Below, in pieces: positions 1-9,558 of a DNA stretch of 64,000 nucleotides. The DNA is from Isosphaera pallida ATCC 43644 (lineage in GTDB: Bacteria > Planctomycetota > Planctomycetia > Isosphaerales > Isosphaeraceae), in assembly GCF_000186345.1 (NCBI RefSeq), contig NC_014962.1:2418001-2482000 (forward strand). Reading direction: 5' to 3'. How positions within the stretch are numbered: position 1 is the first letter of the stretch; each line of letters opens with the position of its first letter. A program made the position numbers and the translations under genes. The notes below the pieces were generated by a model. It worked only from the letters and a program-made list of their open reading frames with translations, did not search any database and was not told the origin of the DNA.

Positions 1-1813
1 GACCCACCACGATCAGCGTCAACGAAACCGCCTGGAACCAGTACCACAACCCCAAAAAGTCGATCGACGGCTTGGTCAACACCGAGGCGAATCGGAACTC
101 TTTAATCCATCTCTTGTGCAGCAGGTATTCGAAGATCCAACGCGAATAGACCACGGCGGTCAGCATGTTCCAGATCAGACCCAGGATCAGGGTGATGGCG
201 AACCCTTTGATTTCCTCGGTGCCCAGGTAGAGCAAAATCAAGCCCGCGAAAATCGTGGTCAGGTTGGCGTCCAGGATGGTGGACCACGCCCGGTCGAAGC
301 CGCTGCGGACCTGCTGCGCCAAGCCGGCCCCCCGGTTCTTCTCTTCGCGGATGCGCTCGAAAATGAGAATGTTGGCATCCACCGCCATGCCGATGGTCAG
401 CGCCAGACCGGCCAGACCCGGCAGGGTGAAGGTGGCCTGTCCCAGCGACATCGCCGCCAGCAGCAGCAGCATGTTGAGCGCCAGGGCGAAAACCGCGATC
501 ACGCCCGCATAGCGACCGTAGTAGAAGATCATGAAGATCGGCACCAGCAGCATCGATACGAAGATCGCCCGCACCCCTTTGTTGATCGTATCCTCGCCCA
601 AGGTGGGACCGATTGTTTCCTCGAAGAGCGGGTTGGGGTCGAGAGTCGCAGGGAGGCTGCCGGAGCGGAGGATGTCGATGAGGTATTTGATTTCGGCGTT
701 GCTGAAGCCGTTTTGGCCACCGGAGATGATACCGCGGTCCTTGATGACGGCGTTGAGGAATGGGGCCGACATCACTACGTTGTCCAGCACGATGGCCAGC
801 ATGTAGCGAAAACGCCCGTCCTCCTTGGGCTGATACTGGCGGGTTAATTCGCCGAACCGCCGCGCTCCAGCTGTGTTGAAGCTGAACCCGACCGCGTTCT
901 TGAGTTGGTCGTCGATCTCTTGACGAACTGAACGCAGATATTCGCCGGTGACGTTGTAGCGATCCCGCTTAGCGAGGATGAAGAACTCCTCATGGCCGGG
1001 GCCCCGCTGCACGCGACGCACGTAGGGGCTTTGCGGGTCGGACGGGTCCGGCGTGGTGGACATTTCGCTGGGGATGTAGCGAAGTTCATAACTCGTCACC
1101 TTCTCGAACGGGATGGTTCCCTTGACGGTGAAGGTGTTGGAGGAGTTGCGCAGGATGGCGAATTCCTGAGTCTCGGCGCGGGTGGAGCCTGGTCGTGTGC
1201 CGGTGATGCGGAGTTTGGCCTTGCCGGCGTAGGCGTTGCGGACCAGGTTCTTGGAGAGGTCGGTGAGGGTCGTCGAGGTGTGGGAGACTCCTTCGCCCGA
1301 GCCGGTGAGTTGCTCGCCGAGCTTGACGAACAAGTAATTGCTGCGAAGGCGGGGTAGGACCGCTTCGTTGCGGTCGGCCTCAAGCGCTTCGATCTGGGAG
1401 CGGTCGTCGCGGCGGTTGGCTAGAATGCGGAACTCTAGCGAGCCCACGTCGGTCATTCGCCGTTTGATGTCCTCGACTTCCTCGGGGGTGGCGCGGGGCA
1501 GGAGGATTTCCAGACGGTTTTCGCCGGCCGAGCGGATCGTGATGTCCTTGAGGCCGTCGGGGTTGAGCCGTTGTTTGAGCGAAACAATCAGGTCGTCCAG
1601 ACTGCCGGGGGCCGCCGAGCCGCTGGGCGTGGCGTTGGGGTCGTCCGCGGCCGGGTCGAGGCTGCCGGAATCGACCGTTGCCTGGTAAACCAGGATCGTG
1701 CCGCCGGAGAGATCGATCCCCAGCTTGAGTCGTTCCTCGGGGGGATAAATCAACCAAGCGGCTAGCAGGGCCGACAGGGCGATGACGGTCAAACGCGATC
1801 CGTGGTGTTTCAT
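1..1813 (-). CDS. secDF: SecD-SecF fusion, protein translocase accessory subunit (partial, 3' end outside window)
   Basis: Inner-membrane accessory subunit of the Sec translocon that uses the proton gradient to pull exported proteins through. 604 codons are visible. The N terminus has one membrane segment followed by the SecD signature KLGIDLSGG. A large exported domain follows, then several membrane segments including the conserved ANILIFERIREE. After the last SecD helix the frame continues into FRFASVLTKPSIDFLG, which is the usual start of SecF, so SecD and SecF are one polypeptide here. The ATG at 1813 gives a normal SecD start (MKHHGSRLTVIAL). It lies downstream of tgt and yajC on the same strand, a common bacterial order. 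The family call is firm; the completeness of the SecF half cannot be seen. Confidence 0.93.
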   Translation of the reverse strand, partial: MKHHGSRLTVIALSALLAAWLIYPPEERLKLGIDLSGGTILVYQATVDSGSLDPAADDPNATPSGSAAPGSLDDLIVSLKQRLNPDGLKDITIRSAGENRLEILLPRATPEEVEDIKRRMTDVGSLEFRILANRRDDRSQIEALEADRNEAVLPRLRSNYLFVKLGEQLTGSGEGVSHTSTTLTDLSKNLVRNAYAGKAKLRITGTRPGSTRAETQEFAILRNSSNTFTVKGTIPFEKVTSYELRYIPSEMSTTPDPSDPQSPYVRRVQRGPGHEEFFILAKRDRYNVTGEYLRSVRQEIDDQLKNAVGFSFNTAGARRFGELTRQYQPKEDGRFRYMLAIVLDNVVMSAPFLNAVIKDRGIISGGQNGFSNAEIKYLIDILRSGSLPATLDPNPLFEETIGPTLGEDTINKGVRAIFVSMLLVPIFMIFYYGRYAGVIAVFALALNMLLLLAAMSLGQATFTLPGLAGLALTIGMAVDANILIFERIREEKNRGAGLAQQVRSGFDRAWSTILDANLTTIFAGLILLYLGTEEIKGFAITLILGLIWNMLTAVVYSRWIFEYLLHKRWIKEFRFASVLTKPSIDFLGLWYWFQAVSLTLIVVG

Positions 1814-2033
1814 GGCGGCAGCGAGGCGGTCCGGTTTGGGTCAATCCGTTGGGATGCGGTCCGGCGGGTGGCGGGGCGATCCCTCGTCGGAACAGAACAA
1901 AGAACAAGCAACGAGGAACTTGTCGGATGAAACGAAAAGACCAATCGCTCAATCGGTCGAGCTCATGGGCCGGTGCGTTCTCAGGAAAGGAGCCAATCCG
2001 TTCGCATCGGCTGGCCGCGGCTGGCCGGAGGGG

Positions 2034-2441
2034 TCATGACGACGGGGAGACTGATTGCGGTTTGGACTCGGCGGGCGAGGCTTCGGTGTGCGGCTTCGCA
2101 ACCGGACTATTGGCCGATTGGAGGACTTTAGCGATCGAGGCCCGTGAGAAGCTGACCTTGATTTTGCCTTCGTCATCGAGCTTGAGGACGATTTTGTCCT
2201 CGCCGGCGGGGGCGGAGACCACCGTGCCGTAAATGCCGCCCACGGTCAGCACCTTGTCGTTCTTTTTGAGGGCGGCGAGTTGGGCAAGGCGCTCCTTCTC
2301 CTGGCGACGTTGCGGCGCAATGATCAGGGCATAAAACAACACCATGACCAGCAGCCAGGGAATCATGAAGGTCAATAAGCTGGACGTGGCGGCGGGTTGT
2401 TGCTGGGCGACCAGAATGAGGCCGAAGCCGAGGCCGAACAT
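2034..2441 (-). CDS. yajC: YajC, preprotein translocase subunit
   Basis: Small single-span membrane protein of the SecDF-YajC complex. The 135-residue product starts MFGLGFGLILVAQQQ, has one membrane segment (TFMIPWLLVMVLFYALII), then the conserved basic boundary APQRRQEKERL and the soluble domain with DKVLTVGGIYGTV. The C-terminal 25 residues are rich in Ser, Pro and Ala and are not part of the family core. The frame stays open upstream to 2750, but that part has no family similarity, so the ATG at 2441 is preferred. It sits between tgt and secDF on the same strand. Confidence 0.92.
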   Translation of the reverse strand: MFGLGFGLILVAQQQPAATSSLLTFMIPWLLVMVLFYALIIAPQRRQEKERLAQLAALKKNDKVLTVGGIYGTVVSAPAGEDKIVLKLDDEGKIKVSFSRASIAKVLQSANSPVAKPHTEASPAESKPQSVSPSS

Positions 2442-2724
2442 GTGGGAACCATCCCAATTGGCTGAAGGTGGTGGAAGCGGATCCATCCAAGCCGGCGCGC
2501 CCAAATCCGAGCGGATTCCAGTTTGGTTCGGAGCGAAGGCGACGTGGCGGTGTGGAGCCGTGATTCGTGGCGAAGCCAACCGCCATCGAAGGGGCGTGGC
2601 GTTGGAGTCGGTCAAACCAACCCTTGAGACCACGCGACAGGTTCCGAAGGCCGGCTGGCGGGGCAATCGACTCGCGCCCAGGCGTCCACAGATGGAGTGG
2701 ATCGCCCTTTGCCAAGCAGCTAGC

Positions 2725-3903
2725 TTAGCTTTCCGACCCGAGTGCGGCAAGTCGATCTCGTTGGAACTGGACGTAACGGCCTTCAGAAATCGCCCGCCTC
2801 ATGTCGCGGGTCAAGCGGTGGAGGAAGGCCAAGTTGTGCAGCGAGGCCAGGATTGGCCCGAGCATCTCGCCGGCGATGAACAGGTGGCGGAGGTAGGCGC
2901 GGCTGAAGGCGCGGCAGGCGGGGCAGTCGCACCCCTCTTCGATTGGTCGGGGATCGCGGGCGTGGCGGGCGTTACGCAGCCGAACCTGGCCCCGCGCGGT
3001 CATACAGGTGGCGTTGCGGCCATTGCGGGTGGGCCACACGCAGTCGAACAGATCGATGCCAGCGGCTACCGCGTCCAAAAGGTCTTCGGGGCGTCCCACT
3101 CCCATGAGGTAGCGAGGTTGATTCCAGGGCAACGGGTGGACCGCCCCTTCAAGAGCCCGACGAATCTCTTCGGGTCCCTCGCCTACGCTGACTCCGCCCA
3201 CCGCGTAGCCGGGAAAGCCGATCTCCACCAGAGCCTGGGCGCACTCGGCACGCAAGTCGGCGTGAGGCCCCCCCTGGGTGATGCCGAACAGCGCTTGGTC
3301 AGAACGGGTGTGCGCCTCGCGGCAACGCCGAGCCCAACGGATCGTCCGCGCCGTTGCCTCGGCAATGGTTTCCTTCGAGGCGGGCAACGCTGGGCAGTGA
3401 TCCAAACACATCGCCACATCTGCACCCAGACGCTCCTGAATCCGAACTGCGGATTCCGGGGTCAGTTCCAAACGGCGGCCATCGAGGTGGGAGCGGAAGA
3501 CCACCCCCGACTCGCTGAGCTTGGCCTTCTCGGCCAAACTGAAGACTTGGAAACCGCCCGAATCTGTTAGGATCGGGCGGTCCCACGCCATGAACCGGTG
3601 AAGGCCTCCGAGTTCCTCGATGATCGCCTCGCCGGGGCGCAGTGCTAGGTGGTAGGTGTTGGCCAGCAACATGGTCGAGCCAACCGACCGAAGCTGGTCG
3701 GGCATCAACCCCTTGACGGTCGCCTGTGTGCCCACCGGCATGAAGGCCGGGGTCTCGACCACCCCGTGCGGCGTGGTTAACCGTCCCACCCGCGCCGAAC
3801 ACCCCCTGTCGGCGGCTCGCACCTCGAAACGGATCGCGCCGTGCTCAAACCGGGTCGGACGCCCCAGGGAATCGGTGGCGTTAAGGCCGTCGCGGTCAAT
3901 CAT
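2725..3903 (-). CDS. tgt: tRNA-guanine transglycosylase
   Basis: Exchanges guanine-34 for the queuosine precursor preQ1 in tRNAs with GUN anticodons. The 392-residue product has the usual family length. Visible features are DSGGFQVFSL (residues 114-123, substrate pocket), the catalytic stretch DLFDCVWPTRNGRN with the presumed nucleophile Asp287, and a C-terminal zinc site Cys325, Cys327, Cys330 and His356 with normal spacing. The start ATG overlaps the stop of the upstream TPR-alphaCTD gene by eight bases, suggesting translational coupling. yajC and secDF follow on the same strand. queC for the same pathway is about 48 kb away in this window. Confidence 0.96.
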   Translation of the reverse strand: MIDRDGLNATDSLGRPTRFEHGAIRFEVRAADRGCSARVGRLTTPHGVVETPAFMPVGTQATVKGLMPDQLRSVGSTMLLANTYHLALRPGEAIIEELGGLHRFMAWDRPILTDSGGFQVFSLAEKAKLSESGVVFRSHLDGRRLELTPESAVRIQERLGADVAMCLDHCPALPASKETIAEATARTIRWARRCREAHTRSDQALFGITQGGPHADLRAECAQALVEIGFPGYAVGGVSVGEGPEEIRRALEGAVHPLPWNQPRYLMGVGRPEDLLDAVAAGIDLFDCVWPTRNGRNATCMTARGQVRLRNARHARDPRPIEEGCDCPACRAFSRAYLRHLFIAGEMLGPILASLHNLAFLHRLTRDMRRAISEGRYVQFQRDRLAALGSES

Positions 3904-5242
3904 TCTTGAGCTTGAGGCCCAATTCGCTCAGCTTGTCGCGGACTTCGTTGAGCGACGTCACACCAAAGTTCTTGCACTCGAGGAGTTGATCTTGGGTGTG
4001 GGCAATGAGTTCGCCCACCGTGGTGATTCCTAGCTTATTCATGCATTTGCGGGCTCGGACCGAGAGGTTCAGCTCGGTGATCGGCATCGCAAGCTTAGCG
4101 CGTTCTTCGGGCGAGATCGGCTCGTCAACCGGTTCCACGGCCACTTTGAAGCCACCCGCCTCACCGTTCTCGATCGCCATACCCAGCCTGAGCGACTTGG
4201 CCTCCATCATCGCCTTGATTTCGGTGAGCGAGGTCTCGCCAAAATTCTTGGAGCTGAGCAGCTGACTCTCGGTGATCCGGGTCAGGTCGCCGAGGGTGCG
4301 AATCCCCATTTTCTTGAGGCAGTTGCGACTGCGCACGGAAAGCTCGAAGTCGGTGACCGGAATCTCCAAGACCTGCCGAAGATGGTCGTAACGCCGTTCG
4401 GCCTCCTCGTCGTAGTACATCTCCTTGCTGGCCCGCACATCCTTGAGGTAGAGCCGAGCTCGAGGGTGGTTGGGGTAGATGTCCAACACCCTTCGAAAGC
4501 ACTGTTCGGCCTCGCGGTACTTTTCCTCGTCCTCATAGAGAATACCGAGGTTGATCAGCGCGCCCAGGGGAACCGGCGGCTTTTGAACGCAGCGTTGGTA
4601 GAGTTCGCGAGCGGTCTCGTCGTTGCCTGCCAGGTCGTTAAGATAGGCCAGTTGAAAAAGTGCTCCCGAGTGGTCCTTGTCAAGTTTAAGCGCGGTCTCA
4701 AAGGCTTCGGCGGCCTCCGCCATCAACCCTTCCTCGACCAGCAGACACCCACGCTGATGGTGGTATTCCGCGATCGACTGAGCGCGATCCTTGAGCTTGT
4801 CGAGCAGTTCGCGGGCTTGATCGGACTCACCCAGCCGGCGCAGAGCGCCGGCGCGGTGGAGTTGGGACTTGTCAGCGAGGTAGCCGAGTTCGGCGGCGGC
4901 TCCGAACGCCTGGGCAGCTTCACGGAACCGTTGCTGACACTCCAGGGCCAAACCGCGGTAGTAGTGGGCCAAGCCCACCTCCCCAGCCTTCTCCAGGTGG
5001 CCGATTCCCAGGCTGTAGCGACCCAGCAAAACCTGGGCGACGCCCAACCGGAGATGAATGTCGGGACTCATCGACTGGGCGTGCTTGGTTTGCATTGCCG
5101 CGACGGCTTCACGCAGGGTGCTGTAGCGCGATGGATCGCGGCTGAGGGCCTCAAGCAGATCGGCCACCGCCGATTGGTCGAAGGGGTCGCGGTCCAACAA
5201 CATCCGCACGTCGGTCGTGAATTTCATGGCGCTGGTGGCCAT
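3896..5242 (-). CDS. TPR protein with two RNA polymerase alpha-CTD-like domains
   Basis: The 448-residue product begins with tetratricopeptide-type helices (about residues 60-270) and ends with two copies of a module that resembles the C-terminal domain of the RNA polymerase alpha subunit (about 294-354 and 386-448). Copy one reads ELSVRSRNCLKKMGIRTLGDL and later NFGETSLTEIK. Copy two reads NLSVRARKCMNKLGITTVGEL and NFGVTSLNEV. The arginine matching E. coli alpha Arg265 is kept in both, the asparagine matching Asn268 only in copy one, and the lysine matching Lys298 is Thr in both. The alpha N-terminal dimerisation domain is absent, so it is not rpoA. It overlaps tgt by eight bases. A role in recruiting polymerase or binding DNA is inference. 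Confidence 0.85.
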   Translation of the reverse strand: MATSAMKFTTDVRMLLDRDPFDQSAVADLLEALSRDPSRYSTLREAVAAMQTKHAQSMSPDIHLRLGVAQVLLGRYSLGIGHLEKAGEVGLAHYYRGLALECQQRFREAAQAFGAAAELGYLADKSQLHRAGALRRLGESDQARELLDKLKDRAQSIAEYHHQRGCLLVEEGLMAEAAEAFETALKLDKDHSGALFQLAYLNDLAGNDETARELYQRCVQKPPVPLGALINLGILYEDEEKYREAEQCFRRVLDIYPNHPRARLYLKDVRASKEMYYDEEAERRYDHLRQVLEIPVTDFELSVRSRNCLKKMGIRTLGDLTRITESQLLSSKNFGETSLTEIKAMMEAKSLRLGMAIENGEAGGFKVAVEPVDEPISPEERAKLAMPITELNLSVRARKCMNKLGITTVGELIAHTQDQLLECKNFGVTSLNEVRDKLSELGLKLKND

Positions 5243-5427
5243 CGTCTACCTTCTCCCACTCCGCATCGACCGTCGTTGCCCCGACGGCAACCATCGTTCG
5301 TCCACTTTAACAACCTCGCCCCAATTCGGCAACCGAGCGTGGACCCGGGCGACTGGACGCGGACACGAGCAGAGGGTGTTGCGAGGGGAAACCCACGGCT
5401 CGCCGGGCGAAGCGTCACGGGCGCGGG

Positions 5428-6663
5428 TCAATCCTCATAAAACTCTTCAGGCCGCGCGATCTTCTGGAGCGAGGCGGCGTAGACCACTCCCAAGGTGGGC
5501 GCGGTTCGCAAGCGGGATTCGAGGCGGCGACGGCGTCGCCAACGAGCGCGCAGCCACATCGCCCCCAACCAACTGCTCGCCGGCCATGACAGTAGAATCA
5601 CCGGCTCCAACCAACCAGGCTCTAGCCAAGCCAGGGGGGTCAGGAGGCCGAACCAAATTCCCAGGAAAACAAATTTTCGTCTGATCAACAACCCGCTCCA
5701 AAACCATCCCACACTCAAAAGCGGGGCTGCAACGAGGACGACCACCCGGCCGTCGTAGTCGAACGCGGTTCGGAAAAACTGGTCGAATCCCGCCGCCGCT
5801 ACAATCAGCGTGCCGATCGCGGCCCACCCCCCCCAAAACAGAATCGCCAGGGCTCGGGTCTCCTCAAGGGGATCCACCTCGTCCTCCTCCTCGTCCTCCT
5901 CAATCGCTTCCAGGTCGAATTCGGGCGTGTCTTGGGTTGGAGTTCCCGCGGTGGCATTCTGGCGTTCGGAAGCTGATTCGACGGTTTGGCGCAAGGGCGA
6001 AGTTCCCATCGGTTCGCTCTGCGCCTCGCCCTGATGATGGGTTGGCGGGGCCGAACTCCAGGCGGTATTCGCATTCGCCCCGGAAGCCTCAGCCACGCGT
6101 TCGGTGGAGCAGGGCGGAGCAGGAGCGGATCTCAGCGAAACGGACGCATTGGTGCGCCGCCCGGCCCACCAAAGGATCAACGGCCCGCCAAGCCAGCCGA
6201 ACGACCAGGCCACCAAGGCCGCGACGGTCTCGAAACGAGTTTGGTCAGGCAGGGCACGAATCAGACACCAGATCAGGAGCCCCCAAACTTGAATCCCCCC
6301 CCATGCCATCAAAACCCAGTCCCAGACATGGTGTCGCGCCCAGTCGTCCAACGTGTGAATCGCCGTGGATTGCCCGCCTTCTTGAGTGTCGGGATCGTTG
6401 ATTGGTGTGACTGGCGCGTGATTCCAGTCGAGGATTGGACCCGGCGACGCGCTGGCGTGAGCCGAGCGGGGGAAACTCGGCCGAACCGGCGACAGGGAGG
6501 ACCAGTGGCGAAGTGTCAACTCCACCACATGCGGCTCTCTCGAACGTTCGCGTTTTGGTTGGGAACGAGGCACTTTCCAGGCCGCCTGCGACCAGTGGAT
6601 GCCGCTCATCGGAGGACGCTTACGGGGGCGTCGTCGCCGCCGCTTCCAGTTCCACCACATCAA
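5428..6663 (-). CDS. Predicted polytopic membrane protein, function unknown
   Basis: 411 residues with an Arg/Pro-rich N terminus and about six hydrophobic segments: roughly residues 108-135 and 145-168, then four after residue 270 (ALAILFWGGWAAIGTLIVAA onward). The two blocks are separated by a hydrophilic linker ending in a very acidic stretch (EAIEEDEEEDEVD). The C terminus is basic (ARWRRRRRLESRLR) and probably cytoplasmic. I recognise no family. The ATG at 6663 is the first in frame, but a later start cannot be excluded because the first 60 residues look low in complexity. It lies 185 bases upstream of the TPR-alphaCTD gene on the same strand. Confidence 0.65.
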   Translation of the reverse strand: MMWWNWKRRRRRPRKRPPMSGIHWSQAAWKVPRSQPKRERSREPHVVELTLRHWSSLSPVRPSFPRSAHASASPGPILDWNHAPVTPINDPDTQEGGQSTAIHTLDDWARHHVWDWVLMAWGGIQVWGLLIWCLIRALPDQTRFETVAALVAWSFGWLGGPLILWWAGRRTNASVSLRSAPAPPCSTERVAEASGANANTAWSSAPPTHHQGEAQSEPMGTSPLRQTVESASERQNATAGTPTQDTPEFDLEAIEEDEEEDEVDPLEETRALAILFWGGWAAIGTLIVAAAGFDQFFRTAFDYDGRVVVLVAAPLLSVGWFWSGLLIRRKFVFLGIWFGLLTPLAWLEPGWLEPVILLSWPASSWLGAMWLRARWRRRRRLESRLRTAPTLGVVYAASLQKIARPEEFYED

Positions 6664-7131
6664 GACCGCCCTCGAAGCCTACGATCAACGACCTTCCTGG
6701 GTTTCGCCACGCCCGGGTCGGTTCCCTCCGATTTTCCTCGCCTGGTCTTCCGAATCGTCCTATTGAGTTAAGATGAGAAGTAGGCTCCATTCGCCGGCCG
6801 GGTCCGCGAACGCGAATGATTGTGTCTCCCCCTTGCCAAAGAGGCAATTGGTTTCCGAGCCACTGGCCGCGCTCAGCCGCTGGAATCCCGAGAACTGGTG
6901 CGATGGTCTCCCCGAGCTACTCAATCGAACTCACCGTTTTCGAATTTCGGGAGAATGGATGAAACGGTGGCGACGTCCATGTTTCCAGACAATCGCGATG
7001 CGGACAAGTTCGCCGAAAGCACAAACCCTCTTCGATCTTGAACCCTCGTGAACCCTCCGGCGACTAGATTAGGAGTCGATTGACGTTTCCCCTCGTCGCC
7101 ACTTGCGACGCCATCAGAATCCGCCCACGGT
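6664..7131. other. Intergenic region between divergent genes
   Basis: 468 bases between the membrane protein gene (minus) and the kinase gene (plus). It must hold both promoters, but I see no convincing -35/-10 pair, repeat or RNA gene. The ATG of the kinase at 7132 has no good Shine-Dalgarno sequence. Confidence 0.5.
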
Positions 7132-9558
7132 ATGACGATCCGCGACCGCAACCACCAACTGCTGATGGGATGCCTGGCTCACCGTTTGGGCTTTCTGGAC
7201 CGGCGCGCGCTAGAACGGGAACTGGTCGCCTGGACCGCCGACCCGTCCGAATCGCTCTGCCAACGCCTGGTTCGAACGGGGCGAATCGACGAGACAATCA
7301 CACCGTTGCTGGACCGGCTGCTCACTCACTTGCTGGAACAACACAGCCACGATTTGGGAGAATGCTTCGCCGCTTTGGAACTGCCCAGTGGTCTTCAGCG
7401 CGATTTGGAGCGTCTGGTCAGCAACCCGACCCTCACCCCGACTGCGTATCCCCCCAGTTCCCCGGCGACCTTGGAACTCACTCTTGAACCATCCCGGGAC
7501 TCGGACGATTCCTGCGCGAACCTGGTTCTAGAGGAGGATTGCGTTGAGGATTCGATCCTCGAGCGGCTTCTGGTCGATGAACCGACTGCCGCCTTTCGCG
7601 TCGTGGCTGCCTCGCTGGAACAAGCCCTCACCAAACGGCCCGAGGATGCTCGCGTGCGTCTCAACCTGGCGCGCGGCATGGCCACCGCCGCTTGGATTCT
7701 CAATCTGCTGGACCGCCCCGAGGAGGCGCTGACCGAACTCAGACAGGCCCTGGGCCATTATCGCTACCTCGCCAACCGTCATCCTCAGTCACCCCTTCCT
7801 TACGAAGGGATGTTCTGGTGTCATCGGCTTATGGAACGGATCGCCCGGCGGTTGGAGCGTCCCGAGGACGCCCGTTTGGCGCGTCGCTCCGCTTTGCAAT
7901 GCCAGGCTCAAGCACTAGATCGGTTCCTGGCCCGTCACCGTCAAACCCGCGATCGCGACGCGGAGCGAATCGGCCCCTCGTCCCAATCTCCCCCCTCCTC
8001 CTCGCCCGACGTTCCCCCTGGCGGCCACCCCACCGAACTTGGCTCGTCCTGGGAAACGTTGTTGACCCTCAACGAGCAGGGCGCGACGGTGGTGGCTCCC
8101 CCTTGCGTTGAAACCCAGGGTGAACTGGCTCGGCTCCAAGCCGAGTTAGAATTGGTAGACGACCACCAAACCCTCTCCCACCTGGTCTCCGACCAACCGA
8201 CGACCAGCCACGTTCCGTTTGACCAGAGCGGGTTGGACCCCGAGTCCCGTGACGCCCCCAAGTCCTTGGCGAGCAAGAGCAATCCGCTCGACACGACCGC
8301 GTCGCCGAAGTCCGAGTCCCTCACGGGGGAAAGCACACTTCGGCCCGCCATCAAACCCACGATCGTGATCCGGTCCCGTCCGCGGCGGGCGGCCGCGCCC
8401 GGCGCGTCTTCCAACGTCCCCTCGGAGGTTTCGGATGCCTCCTCGCCCGGTCAGGAGGACGCCTCGCACGATTGGCCTCATGGTTGGCGTTATCAGGTGT
8501 TGGGCATCATCTCAAGCGGAGGCGCGGGACGTATTCTCAAAGCCGAGGACCGCGACCTAGGCCGCCAGGTCGCCATCAAGGAGATGCAACCCCACCTGGC
8601 CGGGGATAGCCTGGCCCGCGCCCGCTTCCAAATGGAGGCCGAAATCACTGCCGGCCTTGATCACGCTGGGGTTGTTCCCGTCTTCGACCGTGGCCACACC
8701 CGCGACGGACGCCCATTTTACGTCATGCGCCTCCTTGCCGGCGAAACCTTCCGCGCCGTGGTCGATCGCCTCCATCAAACCGAGTTCAACAGCCACGATC
8801 GTCGGTTCCGACGTCTGCTCAATCACTTGGTCAGCGCGTGTCAGACCGTCCACTACGCCCATACCCGAGGCGTCATGCACCGCGACCTCAAACCCGAGAA
8901 TCTCATGGTGTGCGCGCCCAACGAGCTGATCGTGATTGACTGGGGTCTGGCCAAGCTGCTAGGGCCGCTTCAACCCATGGCCCACGCGGATCGAGACCCG
9001 GCCGGATCTCGCCTGGAGGTTTCCCCCAACCTCCTTGTCCCCGCCGACGCCAGCCAAGTTGAAAGCGACTCTTGGAGCCGGACGCTCGATCCCCGACCGA
9101 TCCGTCCCGCCTCGATCGCCTCGATTGGCAACACCGTGTTCGACCGCGCGGTGGGAACGCCTCAATACATGAGTCCCGAACAGGCTCAAGGACGGATCGA
9201 CCTGTTGGGTCCCGCGTCGGACGTGTTCAGTTTGGGGGCGACCCTTTGGTATCTCCTAACCGGTGGTCCTCTTTACGATTTCCAAGACCTGGATTTGATG
9301 CTCGACCAAGCCGCTCGCGGCGGCCCGCCCTCTCGTCATCCCGACCCGCGACGAATCGACCCAGCCCTCACCGCTATCGCTCTTCAAGCCCTCGACCCCG
9401 CCATCGACGCCCGACCCCGATCAGCCAAAGCTCTGGCCGAAGCGCTGGAGGATTGGCTCTGGTCCACAGGCCGCGCTCCAGCTCACGGCGTCGCCGCTCC
9501 CAGCTCGGGTGGTCATCGCTCCTTCAAGCCTCGCACCGCCGGACGACGCAGAGGTTGA
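7132..9558 (+). CDS. Hanks-type Ser/Thr protein kinase with planctomycete N-terminal module
   Basis: 808 residues. Residues 1-90 (MTIRDRNHQLLMGCLAHRLG onward, with LVRTGRID) look like a module I recall from planctomycete kinases, followed by TPR-like helices (about 150-270) and a Pro/Ser-rich linker. The kinase domain starts at about residue 454. Lys483 in VAIKEM is the ATP-anchoring lysine, HRDLKPEN lies at 583-590, and the metal-binding motif is DWG (603-605) in place of DFG. The glycine loop is IISSGGAGRI. A GTPQYMSPEQA activation-segment end is present. No membrane segment is seen, so it is probably cytoplasmic. No partner gene is adjacent. Activity is likely but the substrate is unknown. 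Confidence 0.9.
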   Translation: MTIRDRNHQLLMGCLAHRLGFLDRRALERELVAWTADPSESLCQRLVRTGRIDETITPLLDRLLTHLLEQHSHDLGECFAALELPSGLQRDLERLVSNPTLTPTAYPPSSPATLELTLEPSRDSDDSCANLVLEEDCVEDSILERLLVDEPTAAFRVVAASLEQALTKRPEDARVRLNLARGMATAAWILNLLDRPEEALTELRQALGHYRYLANRHPQSPLPYEGMFWCHRLMERIARRLERPEDARLARRSALQCQAQALDRFLARHRQTRDRDAERIGPSSQSPPSSSPDVPPGGHPTELGSSWETLLTLNEQGATVVAPPCVETQGELARLQAELELVDDHQTLSHLVSDQPTTSHVPFDQSGLDPESRDAPKSLASKSNPLDTTASPKSESLTGESTLRPAIKPTIVIRSRPRRAAAPGASSNVPSEVSDASSPGQEDASHDWPHGWRYQVLGIISSGGAGRILKAEDRDLGRQVAIKEMQPHLAGDSLARARFQMEAEITAGLDHAGVVPVFDRGHTRDGRPFYVMRLLAGETFRAVVDRLHQTEFNSHDRRFRRLLNHLVSACQTVHYAHTRGVMHRDLKPENLMVCAPNELIVIDWGLAKLLGPLQPMAHADRDPAGSRLEVSPNLLVPADASQVESDSWSRTLDPRPIRPASIASIGNTVFDRAVGTPQYMSPEQAQGRIDLLGPASDVFSLGATLWYLLTGGPLYDFQDLDLMLDQAARGGPPSRHPDPRRIDPALTAIALQALDPAIDARPRSAKALAEALEDWLWSTGRAPAHGVAAPSSGGHRSFKPRTAGRRRG

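Noticed and set aside
2344-3570. 408-codon open frame on the plus strand
   Set aside because: It lies antisense to tgt, whose motifs are complete. The residues show no family pattern, and such frames are common in high-GC DNA.
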